Of a stretch of 64,000 nucleotides of DNA, positions 1 through 10,486 are shown piece by piece (within the stretch, counting starts at the first letter, position 1; each line of letters begins with the position of its first letter). The position numbers and the translations under genes were made by a program. The notes under the pieces were generated by a model. It was given only the letters and a program-made list of their open reading frames with translations, had not been told where the DNA came from and did no database searches. This DNA is from Streptomyces sp. NA04227 (lineage in GTDB: Bacteria > Actinomycetota > Actinomycetes > Streptomycetales > Streptomycetaceae), in NCBI RefSeq assembly GCF_013364195.1, contig NZ_CP054918.1, positions 7,801,001 through 7,865,000 on the forward strand, given 5' to 3'.

Positions 1-81
1 CTCCAGACCTTCGATACGGGGCCGGAACGCCATCCGCAAAAACGGCCCCAGAAGGACGTACTTGAGCACGTAGTAGAACAT
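1..81 (-). CDS. Acyltransferase, PlsC type (N-terminal fragment)
   Basis: Only the first 27 codons lie in the window; the gene runs off the left edge. The peptide begins MFYYVLKYVLLGP and continues with RPRIEGLE. This is the usual start of actinobacterial 1-acyl-sn-glycerol-3-phosphate acyltransferases, where a short hydrophobic segment precedes the catalytic HX4D region (not visible here). The expected role is acylation of lysophosphatidate at the membrane. A GGAGG ribosome site lies a few bases before the ATG. The family call rests on the N-terminus only. Confidence 0.6.
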   Translation of the reverse strand, partial: MFYYVLKYVLLGPFLRMAFRPRIEGLE

Positions 82-339
82 GTGGGGGGTCCTCCGGGGT
101 CGCGGCTGTCCTTGCAGCGTCACCCCAGCTCAGGGGCTTGGCAGAGACGGACAGTTTAGGTGCAGGCACCTGCGGACGGAACGTTCGGACGGCAAGGAGT
201 TACCTCGGGTACGCCACATCTTTCCGTGCGGGCCATTGTCCGGACGGGCGGACGCGGTCCGCCGCAGCCCCGACAGGACCCCTCCGGGGCCGCGCAGCGG
301 GGCGGCCGGGGGCAGTTCACGCGGCAGAACCTTGGGAGT

Positions 340-498
340 TCAGGTGCCCTGGGAGGCGACCATCCCGACGGTGATCAACCCGAGCACGACCCAGCCGAAC
401 CACAGCCAGCCGTTACTGCCCAGGACCACCGTGTACGCCGTCGTCAGGACCAGGGCCCCGAGCGTGACGACCCCCATGGCCTTCGTAGAACCGGGCAT
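340..498 (-). CDS. Small two-segment membrane protein, unknown function
   Basis: A 52-residue protein beginning MPGSTKAMG. It has two hydrophobic stretches, roughly residues 8-24 and 28-46, so it is probably a membrane hairpin. A GAGAAGG ribosome site sits about seven bases before this ATG, which favours it over an ATG 14 codons further upstream. It lies between the ctaG-like gene and the acyltransferase on the same strand. I do not recognise a family. The 258 bases between it and the acyltransferase hold no convincing gene. Confidence 0.55.
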   Translation of the reverse strand: MPGSTKAMGVVTLGALVLTTAYTVVLGSNGWLWFGWVVLGLITVGMVASQGT

Positions 499-639
499 CG
501 CGACACCCTTCTCACGGTGACCGCGCTCCCGCGCGGCCACGGCCTGCCTCCATCCTCCCCGCCGGGCGCCCGGTTGGCCATAGTCCGTGCTGTTCCGCCC
601 ACGGGCGGTACGGGGGCGCGATGCGGGTGCGGAGGGGGC

Positions 640-1590
640 TCAGCCCTTGCGGGCGTGGAGGGAGGCCAGGTACGCGTTGTACGCCTCCAGCTCCTTGTCG
701 CCGTCCCGGTCGGCCGCGCGGTCGGTGCGGCGGGCCTGCCGTTCCTCGGAGCGGTACCACTGGTACAGCAGCGCGAGCAGGACGACGACCGAGGGAATCT
801 CACTGAACGCCCAGGCGATACCGCCCGCCGCCGTCTGGTCGGCCAGGGCGTCGATGTCCAGGGAGGCCGGCGGGTTCTCGTAGGTCCCGATCATCGGGGA
901 ACTCGCCATCATCAGCGCGATACCGAAGAAGGCGTGGAAGGGCATGCCCGCGAAGAGTTCGAGCATCCGCATCAGATAGCCGGGGCGCCGCGGGCCGGGG
1001 TCGACGCCCATGATCGGCCAGAAGAACACCAGTCCCACGGCCAGGAAGTGCAGCATCATCGTGATGTGCCCGGCACGCGACTCCATCAGGAAGTCGAAGA
1101 TCGGCGTGAAGTACAGCCCGTACAGGCTCGCGATGAACATCGGGATCGTGAAGGCGGGATGCGTGACCACCTTCAGATAGCGGCTGTGCAGGAACATCAG
1201 CAGCACTTCGCGCGGGCCTTTGCGGCCGCGACCGGCCACCGGCAGAGCACGGAGCATCAGCGTGACCGGTGCGCCGAGCAGCAGCAGGATCGGCGAGAGC
1301 ATGCTGATCACCATGTGCTGCACCATGTGCACGCTGAACATGACCATGCCGTAGTCGTTCAGCCTGGTGCACATCATCAGGACGATGCTCAGCACGCCGA
1401 GCGTGAAGGCGACGACGCGGCCGACCGGCCAGCGGTCACCGCGCCTGGCCAGGCGGACGACCCCCCAGCCGTAGAGCAGCAGCGCCAGCACACAGCCGAC
1501 GAGAAAGAAGGGGTCCGTCGACCAGACGAGGCCCCGGCCCAGCGTGAACGGCGGCAGATCGGTCATCGTGCCGTGCCCGCTGTGATCCAT
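640..1590 (-). CDS. Cytochrome c oxidase assembly protein, CtaG/caa3 type
   Basis: A 316-residue integral membrane protein with about seven or eight hydrophobic segments. It matches the caa3-type CtaG family of Gram-positive bacteria, which is linked to copper delivery or assembly of terminal oxidase. A His-rich N-terminus (MDHSGHG) and a membrane motif MVQHMVISML, both rich in Met and His, are potential copper ligands. The tail after the last segment is charged and cytoplasmic-like. The start is supported by AGGAG seven bases upstream. No oxidase subunit gene lies next to it here. Confidence 0.85.
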   Translation of the reverse strand: MDHSGHGTMTDLPPFTLGRGLVWSTDPFFLVGCVLALLLYGWGVVRLARRGDRWPVGRVVAFTLGVLSIVLMMCTRLNDYGMVMFSVHMVQHMVISMLSPILLLLGAPVTLMLRALPVAGRGRKGPREVLLMFLHSRYLKVVTHPAFTIPMFIASLYGLYFTPIFDFLMESRAGHITMMLHFLAVGLVFFWPIMGVDPGPRRPGYLMRMLELFAGMPFHAFFGIALMMASSPMIGTYENPPASLDIDALADQTAAGGIAWAFSEIPSVVVLLALLYQWYRSEERQARRTDRAADRDGDKELEAYNAYLASLHARKG

Positions 1591-1819
1591 CCGCCGGCTC
1601 CTGATTCGTGCTGATTGCGCGCGCCGCGTTCGTACGGGTTGCGCGCGCTCTGTCCCGCACCAGAGTAGAACCGGCGCGGAGCGCCGCTGCGCGCGGGGCC
1701 CACCGCGGGCCCAGCCGCCCGGCGCGGGGGCGGACCGCGCCGGGGCACAGGTTCAGGGACGCGCCGTCACGTGCTCCGACGCGCCCCTTCGTCCATCAAC
1801 TCCCGGCGTACGCCTTCGC

Positions 1820-2551
1820 TCAGGCGGGCTGCTGCTGTGCCGCGGCGATCCGTTCGGCGCGCAGCGCCTCGTACCAGCGGTCGTCGGTCGGCGGCAGCGC
1901 GTTCACGTCCAGCGCGAGGCGCAGCAGCAGGTCCGCGATCTGCGGGTTACGGGCAAGCACCGGGCCGTGCATGTACGTGCCGAACACGGTCTCGTTGTAC
2001 GCGCCCTCGGTGCCGTCGCCCGTGCCGTTGCCCTTGCCGAGCCGTACCCGTGCGAACGGGCGGGCGGTGGGGCCGAGATGGGTGACGCCCTGGTGGTTCT
2101 CGAAGCCGGTGAGCGGGGGCAGCCCGAGCGGCGGGTCGATGTCGCCGAACACGTCGCCGACGCAGCGCTCGCCCTCGCCCCGGGTGGAGACCACGTCGAG
2201 CAGACCGAGGCCGGGCTCGCGCTGGCCGAGGTCGTTGATGAACTCGTGGCCCAGGATCTGGTACCCGGCGCAGACGGAGAAGATGATCGCGCCGTTGCCC
2301 GCGGCGCGCGACAGGCCACCGTCCCTGCGCAGCCGCTCGGCCGCCAGCCGCTGCGGCCGGTCCTCGCCGCCGCCGATCAGATAGATGTCACCGGAGGTGG
2401 GCACCGGCTGGTCACTGCGTACGTCGACACGGGTCACGTTCAGGCCGCGCTGCTGGGCCCGGCGCTCCACCACGAGGGCGTTGCCCTGGTCGCCGTAGGT
2501 GCTCAGCAGGTCCGGGTAGACCCACACCAGACGCAGGCTGTTGTCGCTCAT
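1820..2551 (-). CDS. gatD: Lipid II isoglutaminyl synthase, glutaminase subunit GatD
   Basis: A 243-residue CobB/CobQ-type class I glutamine amidotransferase. It releases ammonia from glutamine for MurT, which amidates D-Glu of the lipid II stem peptide. The nucleophile elbow SVCAGYQ puts the catalytic Cys at residue 94, and the motif TYMHGP supplies the His near residue 195. I chose the ATG at 2551 because GAGGA lies nine bases upstream; a TTG three codons earlier would leave no spacing. It follows murT by 19 bases on the same strand, the usual murT-gatD operon. Confidence 0.93.
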   Translation of the reverse strand: MSDNSLRLVWVYPDLLSTYGDQGNALVVERRAQQRGLNVTRVDVRSDQPVPTSGDIYLIGGGEDRPQRLAAERLRRDGGLSRAAGNGAIIFSVCAGYQILGHEFINDLGQREPGLGLLDVVSTRGEGERCVGDVFGDIDPPLGLPPLTGFENHQGVTHLGPTARPFARVRLGKGNGTGDGTEGAYNETVFGTYMHGPVLARNPQIADLLLRLALDVNALPPTDDRWYEALRAERIAAAQQQPA

Positions 2552-2570
2552 GCTCGTCAATCCTCGCTGG

Positions 2571-3809
2571 TCAGTTGCCGACGCGGCGGCGCAGGTCCTG
2601 GAAGGCGGTGTAGTTCGCGATCACTTCGATACGCCCCGGCGGCGCCATCTGGACCGCCTCGTCGAGGCTCTGGCACACGTGGAAGCTCTGGTTGGCCACC
2701 TCGAGACGCACCGCGAGGTCCAGCTTGCGGTCACCGATGACGAAGATCGGGTGGCCGGTCAGCCGGGTGTAGTCGACGTCCCACAGCCAGGAGGTGTCGG
2801 TGCCGTCCGCGCCGCGGGCGTTGACCGAGAGGACCACCGGTGCCGGCGGCTGGTCGATCAGCGAGAAGGTCTCCAGCCAGCCCGCGGGGTTCTTGGCGAG
2901 CAGCAGCCGCAGGTCGCGGCCCATGAACTGGACCACGTCGTACCGGCCTGCCACGGCCTGCACCTGGTACATGCGTTCCAGGGCCACCTGCGGCGGCACA
3001 CCGAAGACGGCGGCCACGGCCGCCGAGCTGGCGGCGTTGGCGCGGTTGGCGCGGCCCGGCAGCTGGAGGTGGATCGGCCAGGCCGAGCCGTGCGGGTCCA
3101 TGACGTACTCGCCGTTGAGCGCCCAGCTCGGGGCGGGACGGCGGAATCCGCACTGGGCGCAGAACCAGTCGTCGCCGGGGCGCTGCATCACACCGCCGCA
3201 GGACGGGCAGGACCAGGCGTCGTCCTTCCACATCTGGCCCGCGGCCACCCACACGACGTTCGGGGAGGAGGACGCGGCCCACACCACGAGCGGGTCGTCG
3301 GCGTTGGCGATCACCACCGCCTTGCTGCCCGAAAGCCCCTCGCGCCAGTGTTCGGCGAGCATCCGGGTCTCGGCTGCGCGGTCGAGCTGGTCCCGGGAGA
3401 GGTTCAGCAGGGCGATCGCCTTCGGGGCGGTGTCCCGGGCGACCCCGGACAGGTACTTCTCGTCGACCTCGATCACCGCGTAGCGGGCGTCGGAGCCGCC
3501 CGCGAGTGCCGAGGTGATGCCCGCGGGCATGTTCGCGCCGAGCGCGTTGGACACCACCGGGCCCGCGGCCCGCAGCGCCTCGGCGATCAGCCGGGTGGTG
3601 GTGGTCTTGCCGTTGGTCGCCGAGACCAGGATCACGTCCAGGTGCTGGGCGAGCCGCCCCAGCAGGTCGGGGCTGAGCTTGAGGGCGACCTTGCCGCCGA
3701 TCACCGATCCGCTGCCGCGACCGGCCGCCCGCGACACCGCGGCGGCGGCCTTGCCTGCCGTCACGGCCAGCCTGGCCCGCGGCGGCAGCGGCTCCGTGTT
3801 GCCTGCCAT
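2571..3809 (-). CDS. murT: Lipid II isoglutaminyl synthase, ligase subunit MurT
   Basis: A 412-residue Mur-ligase family protein. The ATP-binding loop SATNGKTTTTR has its Lys at residue 68. The Mur central domain is followed by a four-Cys zinc ribbon near residues 205-230 (CPSC and CAQC), the hallmark insertion of MurT, and then the C-terminal DUF1727-type domain. It activates the D-Glu carboxylate of lipid II and uses ammonia from GatD. AGGAGG precedes the ATG. This is the first gene of the murT-gatD pair. Confidence 0.95.
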   Translation of the reverse strand: MAGNTEPLPPRARLAVTAGKAAAAVSRAAGRGSGSVIGGKVALKLSPDLLGRLAQHLDVILVSATNGKTTTTRLIAEALRAAGPVVSNALGANMPAGITSALAGGSDARYAVIEVDEKYLSGVARDTAPKAIALLNLSRDQLDRAAETRMLAEHWREGLSGSKAVVIANADDPLVVWAASSSPNVVWVAAGQMWKDDAWSCPSCGGVMQRPGDDWFCAQCGFRRPAPSWALNGEYVMDPHGSAWPIHLQLPGRANRANAASSAAVAAVFGVPPQVALERMYQVQAVAGRYDVVQFMGRDLRLLLAKNPAGWLETFSLIDQPPAPVVLSVNARGADGTDTSWLWDVDYTRLTGHPIFVIGDRKLDLAVRLEVANQSFHVCQSLDEAVQMAPPGRIEVIANYTAFQDLRRRVGN

Positions 3810-3950
3810 CGTTCTGGATCCTCCTCGCGTACGGCGCCGCGCCTGCCCTCGGCATCGTGTGCGCTCAGCCTATCGAGATCTCGTCACCGGCCTGAACTGC
3901 GGCACAACTCGGGCCGCCCGCACCGGACATCGGACCGTACCCTTGCCGCC

Positions 3951-4547
3951 ATGCGACACCGCTCGATTCCGGGCGCCTCGGGGCGCCCACGTGACCTGAC
4001 CCTGCTCGGCGACGAGCTGCTGCACCGGCACTGCGCCGAGGTCACGGACTTCGGGCCGGATCTGGCCCGCCTGGTGGAGGACCTGTTCGCGACCATGTAC
4101 GCGGCCCAGGGCGTGGGCCTCGCCGCGAACCAGGTCGGTGTGGGCCTGCGAGTGTTCGTGTACGACTGCCCGGACGACGAGGACCGACGCCACCTCGGAC
4201 ACCTGGTCAACCCGCGCCTGGTGGCCGCGGACGGCCTCCTGATGCGCGGCCCCGAGGGCTGCCTCTCGCTGCCGGGGCTCGAAGCGGGCACGCCACGATA
4301 CGACCGTGCCGTGGTCGAGGGCTTCACCAGCGGGGGAGAGCCGGTACGGGTGGAGGGCACCGGCTTCTTCGCCCGCTGCCTCCAGCACGAGTGCGACCAC
4401 CTGGACGGAACCGTGTACGTGGACCGCCTCACGGGCCTTCGCAAGCGCCGGGTGCTGCGGGCCGCGGCCAAGGCGCCCTGGGCGAAGATCGAGACCCGGC
4501 GGCTGGCGACCGACGGCACCGGCGGCGAGGGAGCCGGGGTCTTCTAG
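3951..4547 (+). CDS. def: Peptide deformylase (paralogue 1)
   Basis: A 198-residue metallo-deformylase that removes formyl groups from nascent proteins. All three family motifs are present: GVGLAANQ (residues 54-61), EGCLS (102-106) and HECDH (146-150), so both metal His residues, the metal Cys and the catalytic Glu are kept. Motif 1 has Asn where paralogue 2 (22373-23035) has Pro, and the HExxH residues differ too (HECDH against HETDH). The ATG at 3951 gives a family-typical N-terminus. The open frame upstream is antisense to murT. It is convergent with the tetR gene. Confidence 0.92.
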   Translation: MRHRSIPGASGRPRDLTLLGDELLHRHCAEVTDFGPDLARLVEDLFATMYAAQGVGLAANQVGVGLRVFVYDCPDDEDRRHLGHLVNPRLVAADGLLMRGPEGCLSLPGLEAGTPRYDRAVVEGFTSGGEPVRVEGTGFFARCLQHECDHLDGTVYVDRLTGLRKRRVLRAAAKAPWAKIETRRLATDGTGGEGAGVF

Positions 4548-4579
4548 GGTCCGGCGCTGGCCCAGCGCTCTAGAAGACC
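4538..4579. terminator. Bidirectional terminator containing both stop codons
   Basis: Outer arms GGTCTTCTAG (4538-4547) and CTAGAAGACC (4570-4579) are exact complements. Inside them lies a second hairpin, GCGCTGG and CCAGCGC (4554-4568). The TAG stops of def and of the facing tetR gene both lie in the outer arms, so one hairpin can end transcription from either side. Confidence 0.75.
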
Positions 4580-5214
4580 GGCCCGCCCGGCTTGTCCCCG
4601 GCCTCCGCCAGCCTGCCCCACAGCAGCTCGGTGAGGGAGCTCACCAGTTCCTTGCGGGAGCAGGGGCGCTCGCTGAGCCACCAGTCGCCCGCCGCGTGCA
4701 TCATGCCGACTATCCCGTGGCCCCACACTCTCGCGAGCTGCGCGCCGCCCGGGCCCAGGTCGATACGTGTCTCGATGACCTCGGCCAGTTCCTCGCCGAG
4801 GCGGCGCAGCAGGGGTGCCGAGTGGACCCCGACGTCGAAGCCGCTCTCACCGGTGGGAGCCGTCTCGGCGGGGTGCATCAGAAAGCGGTACACCTGCGGC
4901 CGGGCCTCGATGGCCACGAGATAGGTCTCCAGGGTGGCCTCGACGCGCCGCCTGCGGTCGGCGGGGGCGTCGAGCGCCTCGCGGAGTGCGGCGAGCAGTG
5001 CGTCGGTGTGCCGCTTGGCGAGTGCCGCGTAGAGTCCGCCCTTGTCGCCGAAGTGGCGGTAAAGGATCGGCTTGGTGATTCCCGCTTCGGCGGCGATCGC
5101 GTTCATCGAGGCGCTCGGGCCTTCGCGCTGCACCACCCGGTCCGCGGCGTCCAGGAGTTCACGGCGTCTGCGTTCCGCGGGCAGTTCCTGTTCGGCCTCT
5201 TGCCTCGAATTCAT
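4570..5214 (-). CDS. TetR-family repressor, probable regulator of the acyl-CoA dehydrogenase
   Basis: A 214-residue TetR protein. The N-terminal helix-turn-helix is clear (AAEAGITKPILYRHFGDK), followed by an all-helical ligand domain. The ATG at 5214 has GGGGAG five bases upstream and is preferred over an ATG 28 codons earlier, which would lie in the promoter region. The gene is divergent from an acyl-CoA dehydrogenase, and the 155-base gap contains overlapping inverted repeats at its promoter. An acyl-CoA ligand is likely by analogy with FadR/KstR-like TetR proteins, but this is inference. Confidence 0.85.
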   Translation of the reverse strand: MNSRQEAEQELPAERRRRELLDAADRVVQREGPSASMNAIAAEAGITKPILYRHFGDKGGLYAALAKRHTDALLAALREALDAPADRRRRVEATLETYLVAIEARPQVYRFLMHPAETAPTGESGFDVGVHSAPLLRRLGEELAEVIETRIDLGPGGAQLARVWGHGIVGMMHAAGDWWLSERPCSRKELVSSLTELLWGRLAEAGDKPGGPVF

Positions 5215-5291
5215 AGGATCTCCCCGCCCGTGTTGATCAGGTGCGCGTGAAGAACCTAACACCTCGGACGAGTTCGTCCCGAGTACGGGAG

Positions 5292-5339
5292 TTGACATTG
5301 CCTACCCGCCGGTAACATACTCGGGTTACCTCAAGTAAC
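5292..5339 (+). promoter_or_regulatory. Promoter of acyl-CoA dehydrogenase with overlapping operator repeats
   Basis: A TTGACA box at 5292-5297 is followed 18 bases later by CATACT (5316-5321), a plausible -35/-10 pair. The -10 overlaps an inverted repeat GGTAAC (5311-5316) / GTTACC (5325-5330). The right arm is reused in GTTAC (5325-5329) / GTAAC (5335-5339). Repression by the divergent TetR protein is the natural reading. Confidence 0.6.
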
Positions 5340-5369
5340 ACGCTGTGGATCGCACCCGCTGGAGGGGTC

Positions 5370-6599
<1,230 letters not shown>

Positions 6600-6631
6600 C
6601 CCGAGCGCGACGGCCCCGTCCGTACGCACGT

Positions 6632-6676
6632 CGAGAGCCGGGCCGCTTCCCGGTCAGGGATGCGGCCCGGCTCTCG
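6632..6676 (+). terminator. Hairpin after acyl-CoA dehydrogenase
   Basis: Fifteen-base perfect arms at 6632-6646 and 6662-6676 (CGAGAGCCGGGCCGC and its complement) around a 15-base loop, 32 bases after the stop. There is no T-tract, as is usual for Streptomyces terminators. Confidence 0.75.
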
Positions 6677-6852
6677 TGTGCGCGTCGGTGCGCGGCGTCG
6701 GAGCCCCGCCCGGACGGGGGAATCGCGGGCGGGGCGCTCTGGGGCGGGCGCGGACGACAGTGCGTCCCCGGCCCGCGTATAGATGAACGATAAACGACCT
6801 GGGTGTGTTCCCGACGTGCGGGGGTGTTCTGGGAGCGCGGCTGTGAGACGGG

Positions 6853-8247
6853 CTACACGGTTTCCCAGACGGTCGTGACGTTGCAGAACTCGCGGATGCC
6901 GTGGCCGGACAGCTCGCGTCCGTACCCGGAGGACTTGATCCCGCCGAAGGGGAAGGCCGGGTGGGAGGCCGTCATGCCGTTGACGTAGATGCCGCCCGCC
7001 TCCATGTCGCGCACGAACCTGGCCACGTCGGCCTCCTCGCGGGTCCACAGGTTCGAACTCAGCCCGAAGGGGGTGTCGTTGGCCACGGCCACGGCGTCGC
7101 TCAGGGTCGCCACCCGGTACAGGCAGGCCACCGGGCCGAACGTCTCCTCGCGGTGGATGCGCATGTCGGAGGTGACCTCGGCGAGCACGGTGGGCGCGTA
7201 GTACCAGCCCGTCTCCGCCAGGTCCGGCGGGCGCTCGCCGCCGCACAGCACCACGGCGCCCTTCTTCTTCGCGTCCTCGACGAGTTCCTCCAGGTCGGCA
7301 CGGCCCCGCTCGGTCGCGAGCGGGCCGACGTCGGTGGCCTCGTCCATCGGATCGCCCACCGTCAGCGACCGCATGCCCGCGGTGAAGTACACGGAGAACG
7401 CCTCGTACGCGTCCTCGTGGACGATGAAGCGCTTCGCGGCGATGCAGGACTGCCCGTTGTTCTGCACCCGTGCCGTCACCGCCGTCGACGCCGCCTGCTC
7501 CAGGTCGGCCGAGGGCATCACGACGAACGGGTCGCTGCCGCCGAGTTCGAGCACCGTCTTCTTGACCACGTCCCCGGCGATCGAGGCCACCGAGCGGCCC
7601 GCCGCCTCGCTGCCGGTGAGCGTCGCGGCGGCGACCCGCCTGTCCCGCAGGATGACCTCCACCGAACCGGAACCGATCAGGAGAGTCTGGAAGCAGCCGG
7701 GCGGATACCCGGCCTCGCGGAACAGATCCTCCAGGTACAGCGCGGTCTGCGGCACGTTCGAGGAGTGCTTGAGCAGCGCCACGTTCCCCGCCATCAGCGC
7801 GGGCGCGGCGAACCGGACCACCTGCCACAGCGGAAAGTTCCACGGCATCACGGCGAGTACGACCCCCAGCGGCCGGTACACCACACGGACCCGCTGTGCA
7901 CCGGAGTCCGTCACGTCCTCGGGGTCCGGAAGCTCGTCGGCGAGCAGTTCCTGCGCGTGCCGCGCGTACCAGCGCATCGTCTTCGCGCATTTCGCCGCCT
8001 CCGCCTTCGCCTGGGCGAGCGGCTTGCCCATCTCGGTGGTCATGGTGCGGGCGATCTCGTCCCGGTCACGGTCCAGCAGGTCGGCGGCCCTGGTCAGGAG
8101 CTCGGCGCGGTGGGCGCATCGCGTACTGCGGTAGTCGGCGAAGGCGGAGGAGGCCGTGGCGATACGGCGTGCGATGTCCTTGTCGTCCAGGGGGTCGAAT
8201 GTCTTGAGGGTGCGGCCGTCGGCGGGATTCACTGTCGCGATGGGCAT
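6853..8247 (-). CDS. NAD(P)-dependent aldehyde dehydrogenase, succinate-semialdehyde type
   Basis: A 464-residue aldehyde dehydrogenase with the catalytic Cys at 268 (NNGQSCIAAKR) and the general-base Glu at 234 (LELGGSDPF). It also has the N-terminal motif MPWNFPLWQVVR. Its sequence is closest in style to succinate-semialdehyde dehydrogenases (GabD/SSADH), which make succinate from the GABA pathway, but substrate specificity cannot be read from sequence alone. AGGAGG precedes the ATG. It stands alone between the acyl-CoA dehydrogenase (convergent) and a Nudix gene. Confidence 0.88.
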   Translation of the reverse strand: MPIATVNPADGRTLKTFDPLDDKDIARRIATASSAFADYRSTRCAHRAELLTRAADLLDRDRDEIARTMTTEMGKPLAQAKAEAAKCAKTMRWYARHAQELLADELPDPEDVTDSGAQRVRVVYRPLGVVLAVMPWNFPLWQVVRFAAPALMAGNVALLKHSSNVPQTALYLEDLFREAGYPPGCFQTLLIGSGSVEVILRDRRVAAATLTGSEAAGRSVASIAGDVVKKTVLELGGSDPFVVMPSADLEQAASTAVTARVQNNGQSCIAAKRFIVHEDAYEAFSVYFTAGMRSLTVGDPMDEATDVGPLATERGRADLEELVEDAKKKGAVVLCGGERPPDLAETGWYYAPTVLAEVTSDMRIHREETFGPVACLYRVATLSDAVAVANDTPFGLSSNLWTREEADVARFVRDMEAGGIYVNGMTASHPAFPFGGIKSSGYGRELSGHGIREFCNVTTVWETV

Positions 8248-8346
8248 GACTGCGACCTCCTGAAGGGCTTACTCCGACCCTGACGCGCCACCCTCCGGGC
8301 CGCAACGCGACGGCGCCGGCCCCGGGTCCCCGCCCATCCGCACCTC

Positions 8347-8823
8347 TCACGGCGCAGGCCCCGCGAGATGCGCCGCGAGACGGTCCAGGAACACCGTCTG
8401 CGCCCGGACGATCAGCCGGGCGGCCTCGTCGAGGGTCAGCCACGCCACCCGGTCGACCTCGGGGAAGTCGCGCTGCCGCCCGGAACCGCGCGGCCACTCC
8501 ATCGTGAACGTCCCCGGCACCACCGCGCCCGGATCGAGGTCGCCCGCCACCGCCCACACGGTCACCACCTTGCCCCCGGACTGGCGCACCTCGCCGAGCG
8601 GCACCGGCTCGCCCTCCGGCGCGGGCAGCCCCAGCTCCTCGGCGAACTCGCGGCGCGCCGCCTCCCAGGCCGGTTCCGGCGCCTCGTACTCGCCCTTGAC
8701 CACCGACCAGGCGCCCTCCTCCCGGCGCGCCCAGAACGGGCCGCCCATGTGCCCGAGCAGAACCTCGGTGTGCCGGGGCCCGCCGCGGTGGAGCAGGATC
8801 CCCGCGCTGGTACGTGCCGTCAC
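8347..8823 (-). CDS. Nudix hydrolase next to DNA ligase
   Basis: A 158-residue protein with a complete Nudix box at residues 44-66 (G-x5-E-x7-REFAEELGL), the metal-binding pyrophosphatase motif. The GTG at 8823 is chosen because the conserved fold starts directly after it. Its ribosome site is weak, so the start could shift. It begins 31 bases after the stop of the ATP-dependent DNA ligase on the same strand, so the two are probably cotranscribed. A role in nucleotide sanitation or removal of an adenylated by-product is inference from the pairing. Confidence 0.8.
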   Translation of the reverse strand: MTARTSAGILLHRGGPRHTEVLLGHMGGPFWARREEGAWSVVKGEYEAPEPAWEAARREFAEELGLPAPEGEPVPLGEVRQSGGKVVTVWAVAGDLDPGAVVPGTFTMEWPRGSGRQRDFPEVDRVAWLTLDEAARLIVRAQTVFLDRLAAHLAGPAP

Positions 8824-8854
8824 CGGGGACGCCCTGTGGTGGGGGCCGGGCCGC

Positions 8855-10405
8855 TCATGCGTCGGCCGGGCGGCTGTGGGCGGCGAGCAGCGACTCGACG
8901 GTGTCCGCCTCGGCGGCGCTCTTGTCCTCGCGGTAGCGCACCACGCGTGCGAAGCGCAGCGTGATGCCCGCCGGGTAACGCGTCGAGCGCTGCAAGCCGT
9001 CGTAGGCGATCTCCACGACCAACTCCGGCCGTACGCGCACCACATGACCGTCGTCGCCGGTGGCCAGCTCACCCAGACGCCCGGTCTGCCAGTCGAGCAT
9101 CGCGTCCGTCATGCCCTTGAACGTCTTGCCGAGCATCGCGTACGAGCCGTCGGCGCGGCGGGCACCCAGATGAAGGTTGGACAGCTTGCCGGTGCGGCGA
9201 CCGTGACCCCACTCGGCCGCGAGGACGACCAGGTCGAGGGTGTGCACGGGCTTGACCTTCAGCCACGAGGCGCCGCGCCGACCCGCGCTGTAGGGGGCGT
9301 CGAGCCCTTTGACGACCACGCCCTCATGGCCGCGCGCCAGGGTCCGGTCGAGGAACTCGGCGGCCCTGTCGGCGGATTCGGGCTCGGCGGGATCGGCGAG
9401 GACCAGCCGCCGGACCCGCATCGGCTCAGGGACGAGCGTCGCCAGTTCCTCGTAGCGGGCGCGCAGCGGCAGGTCCAGGAGCTCGCGGCCGTCGGCGGAC
9501 AGTACGTCGAAGAAGACCGGGCTCAGCGGCAGCGCCGCCGCGGCCGAGCCGACGTCGGAGCGCGAACCCACCCGTCCGGCGATGTCCTGGAACGAACGCG
9601 GCCGCCCCTCGGCGTCGAGCGCGATCACCTCACCGTCCAGGATGAAGCTCTCGCCTGCCAACTCCTGTGCGACAGCGGTGAGTTCGGGCACGCGGGTGGT
9701 GATCTCGTCCAGCGTACGGGTGTAGACGTGCACCTCGTCGCCGTCCCGGTGCACCTGCACCCGGATCCCGTCGAGCTTCTCCTCCACCGCGCACGGCCCG
9801 AGCCTGGTCAGTGCCTCGGCCACCGAGGCGGCCGTTCGGGCGAGCATGGGCTGCACCGGCCTGAGAACCGTCAGCCGGAACTCCCGCAGCGCTTCCGGGC
9901 CCTCCGCGAGGAGCGCCACCGCGACGGTCTCCAGCGAGCCCGCCAGCATCACGGCACGCCGTACCGCCTCCGGGGGCGCCTCAGTGGCCTGCGCCAGCCC
10001 CTCGACGGCGACCGCGTCGAGCGCGCCCTGCCGCACCTCGCCGGTCAGGAGACCGAACAGGAACCGCTGCTCCTCCTCGGTCGCCGCACCCATCAACTCC
10101 TGTACCAGACGCCTGCGTTCGGCCTGCGAACCCGGACCAGACAGACCCGCGAGCGCCGTCAGCGTCGTGTCCACCGAGCCCACCGTGAGCGTGGCCGAGG
10201 CGGCGGGCGGCACGGGATCCTTGAGGCTGCTCCAGCCGACTCCGATCCGGCCCTGCGGCAGCCGTCCCGCCAGATAGGCGATGACCACGGGCGCGTCGTC
10301 CGGGGCCGCCTCCCGGAACAGCGCGGCGAGCAGCGCCGTCTTGCGGGAGCGCGCCGAGGTGGCCGCGACCTCCCGTGAGACGTCGGCCAGCCGCGCGAGA
10401 AGCAT
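8855..10405 (-). CDS. ATP-dependent DNA ligase (LigB-like)
   Basis: A 516-residue ligase with the three expected parts: an N-terminal helical DNA-binding domain (about 1-180), the adenylation domain with motif [10 protein letters not shown] (Lys 210), and an OB-fold C-terminal domain. Later motifs are present, including DGEVIA (motif III) and a Lys-rich SWLKVKP (motif V). This is an accessory ligase of actinobacteria, distinct from the essential NAD-dependent LigA, and acts in repair. The ribosome site is weak. A Nudix gene follows directly. Confidence 0.9.
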   Translation of the reverse strand: MLLARLADVSREVAATSARSRKTALLAALFREAAPDDAPVVIAYLAGRLPQGRIGVGWSSLKDPVPPAASATLTVGSVDTTLTALAGLSGPGSQAERRRLVQELMGAATEEEQRFLFGLLTGEVRQGALDAVAVEGLAQATEAPPEAVRRAVMLAGSLETVAVALLAEGPEALREFRLTVLRPVQPMLARTAASVAEALTRLGPCAVEEKLDGIRVQVHRDGDEVHVYTRTLDEITTRVPELTAVAQELAGESFILDGEVIALDAEGRPRSFQDIAGRVGSRSDVGSAAAALPLSPVFFDVLSADGRELLDLPLRARYEELATLVPEPMRVRRLVLADPAEPESADRAAEFLDRTLARGHEGVVVKGLDAPYSAGRRGASWLKVKPVHTLDLVVLAAEWGHGRRTGKLSNLHLGARRADGSYAMLGKTFKGMTDAMLDWQTGRLGELATGDDGHVVRVRPELVVEIAYDGLQRSTRYPAGITLRFARVVRYREDKSAAEADTVESLLAAHSRPADA

Positions 10406-10486
10406 GCAGCCATGGTGCTACGGAAGGCGGCGGCCCGCACCACTCGGCGGGCGCCGCCCCGCAGGCGCCGCCCGCCGCCGCGTCTC

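Noticed and set aside
2541..3950. Long plus-strand open frame ahead of def
   Set aside because: It is antisense to murT, has no family-like sequence, and the deformylase begins at the ATG at 3951.
8823..9072. Longer N-terminus for the Nudix protein
   Set aside because: The extension lies within the DNA ligase gene in another frame and is Arg/Thr-rich without structure.
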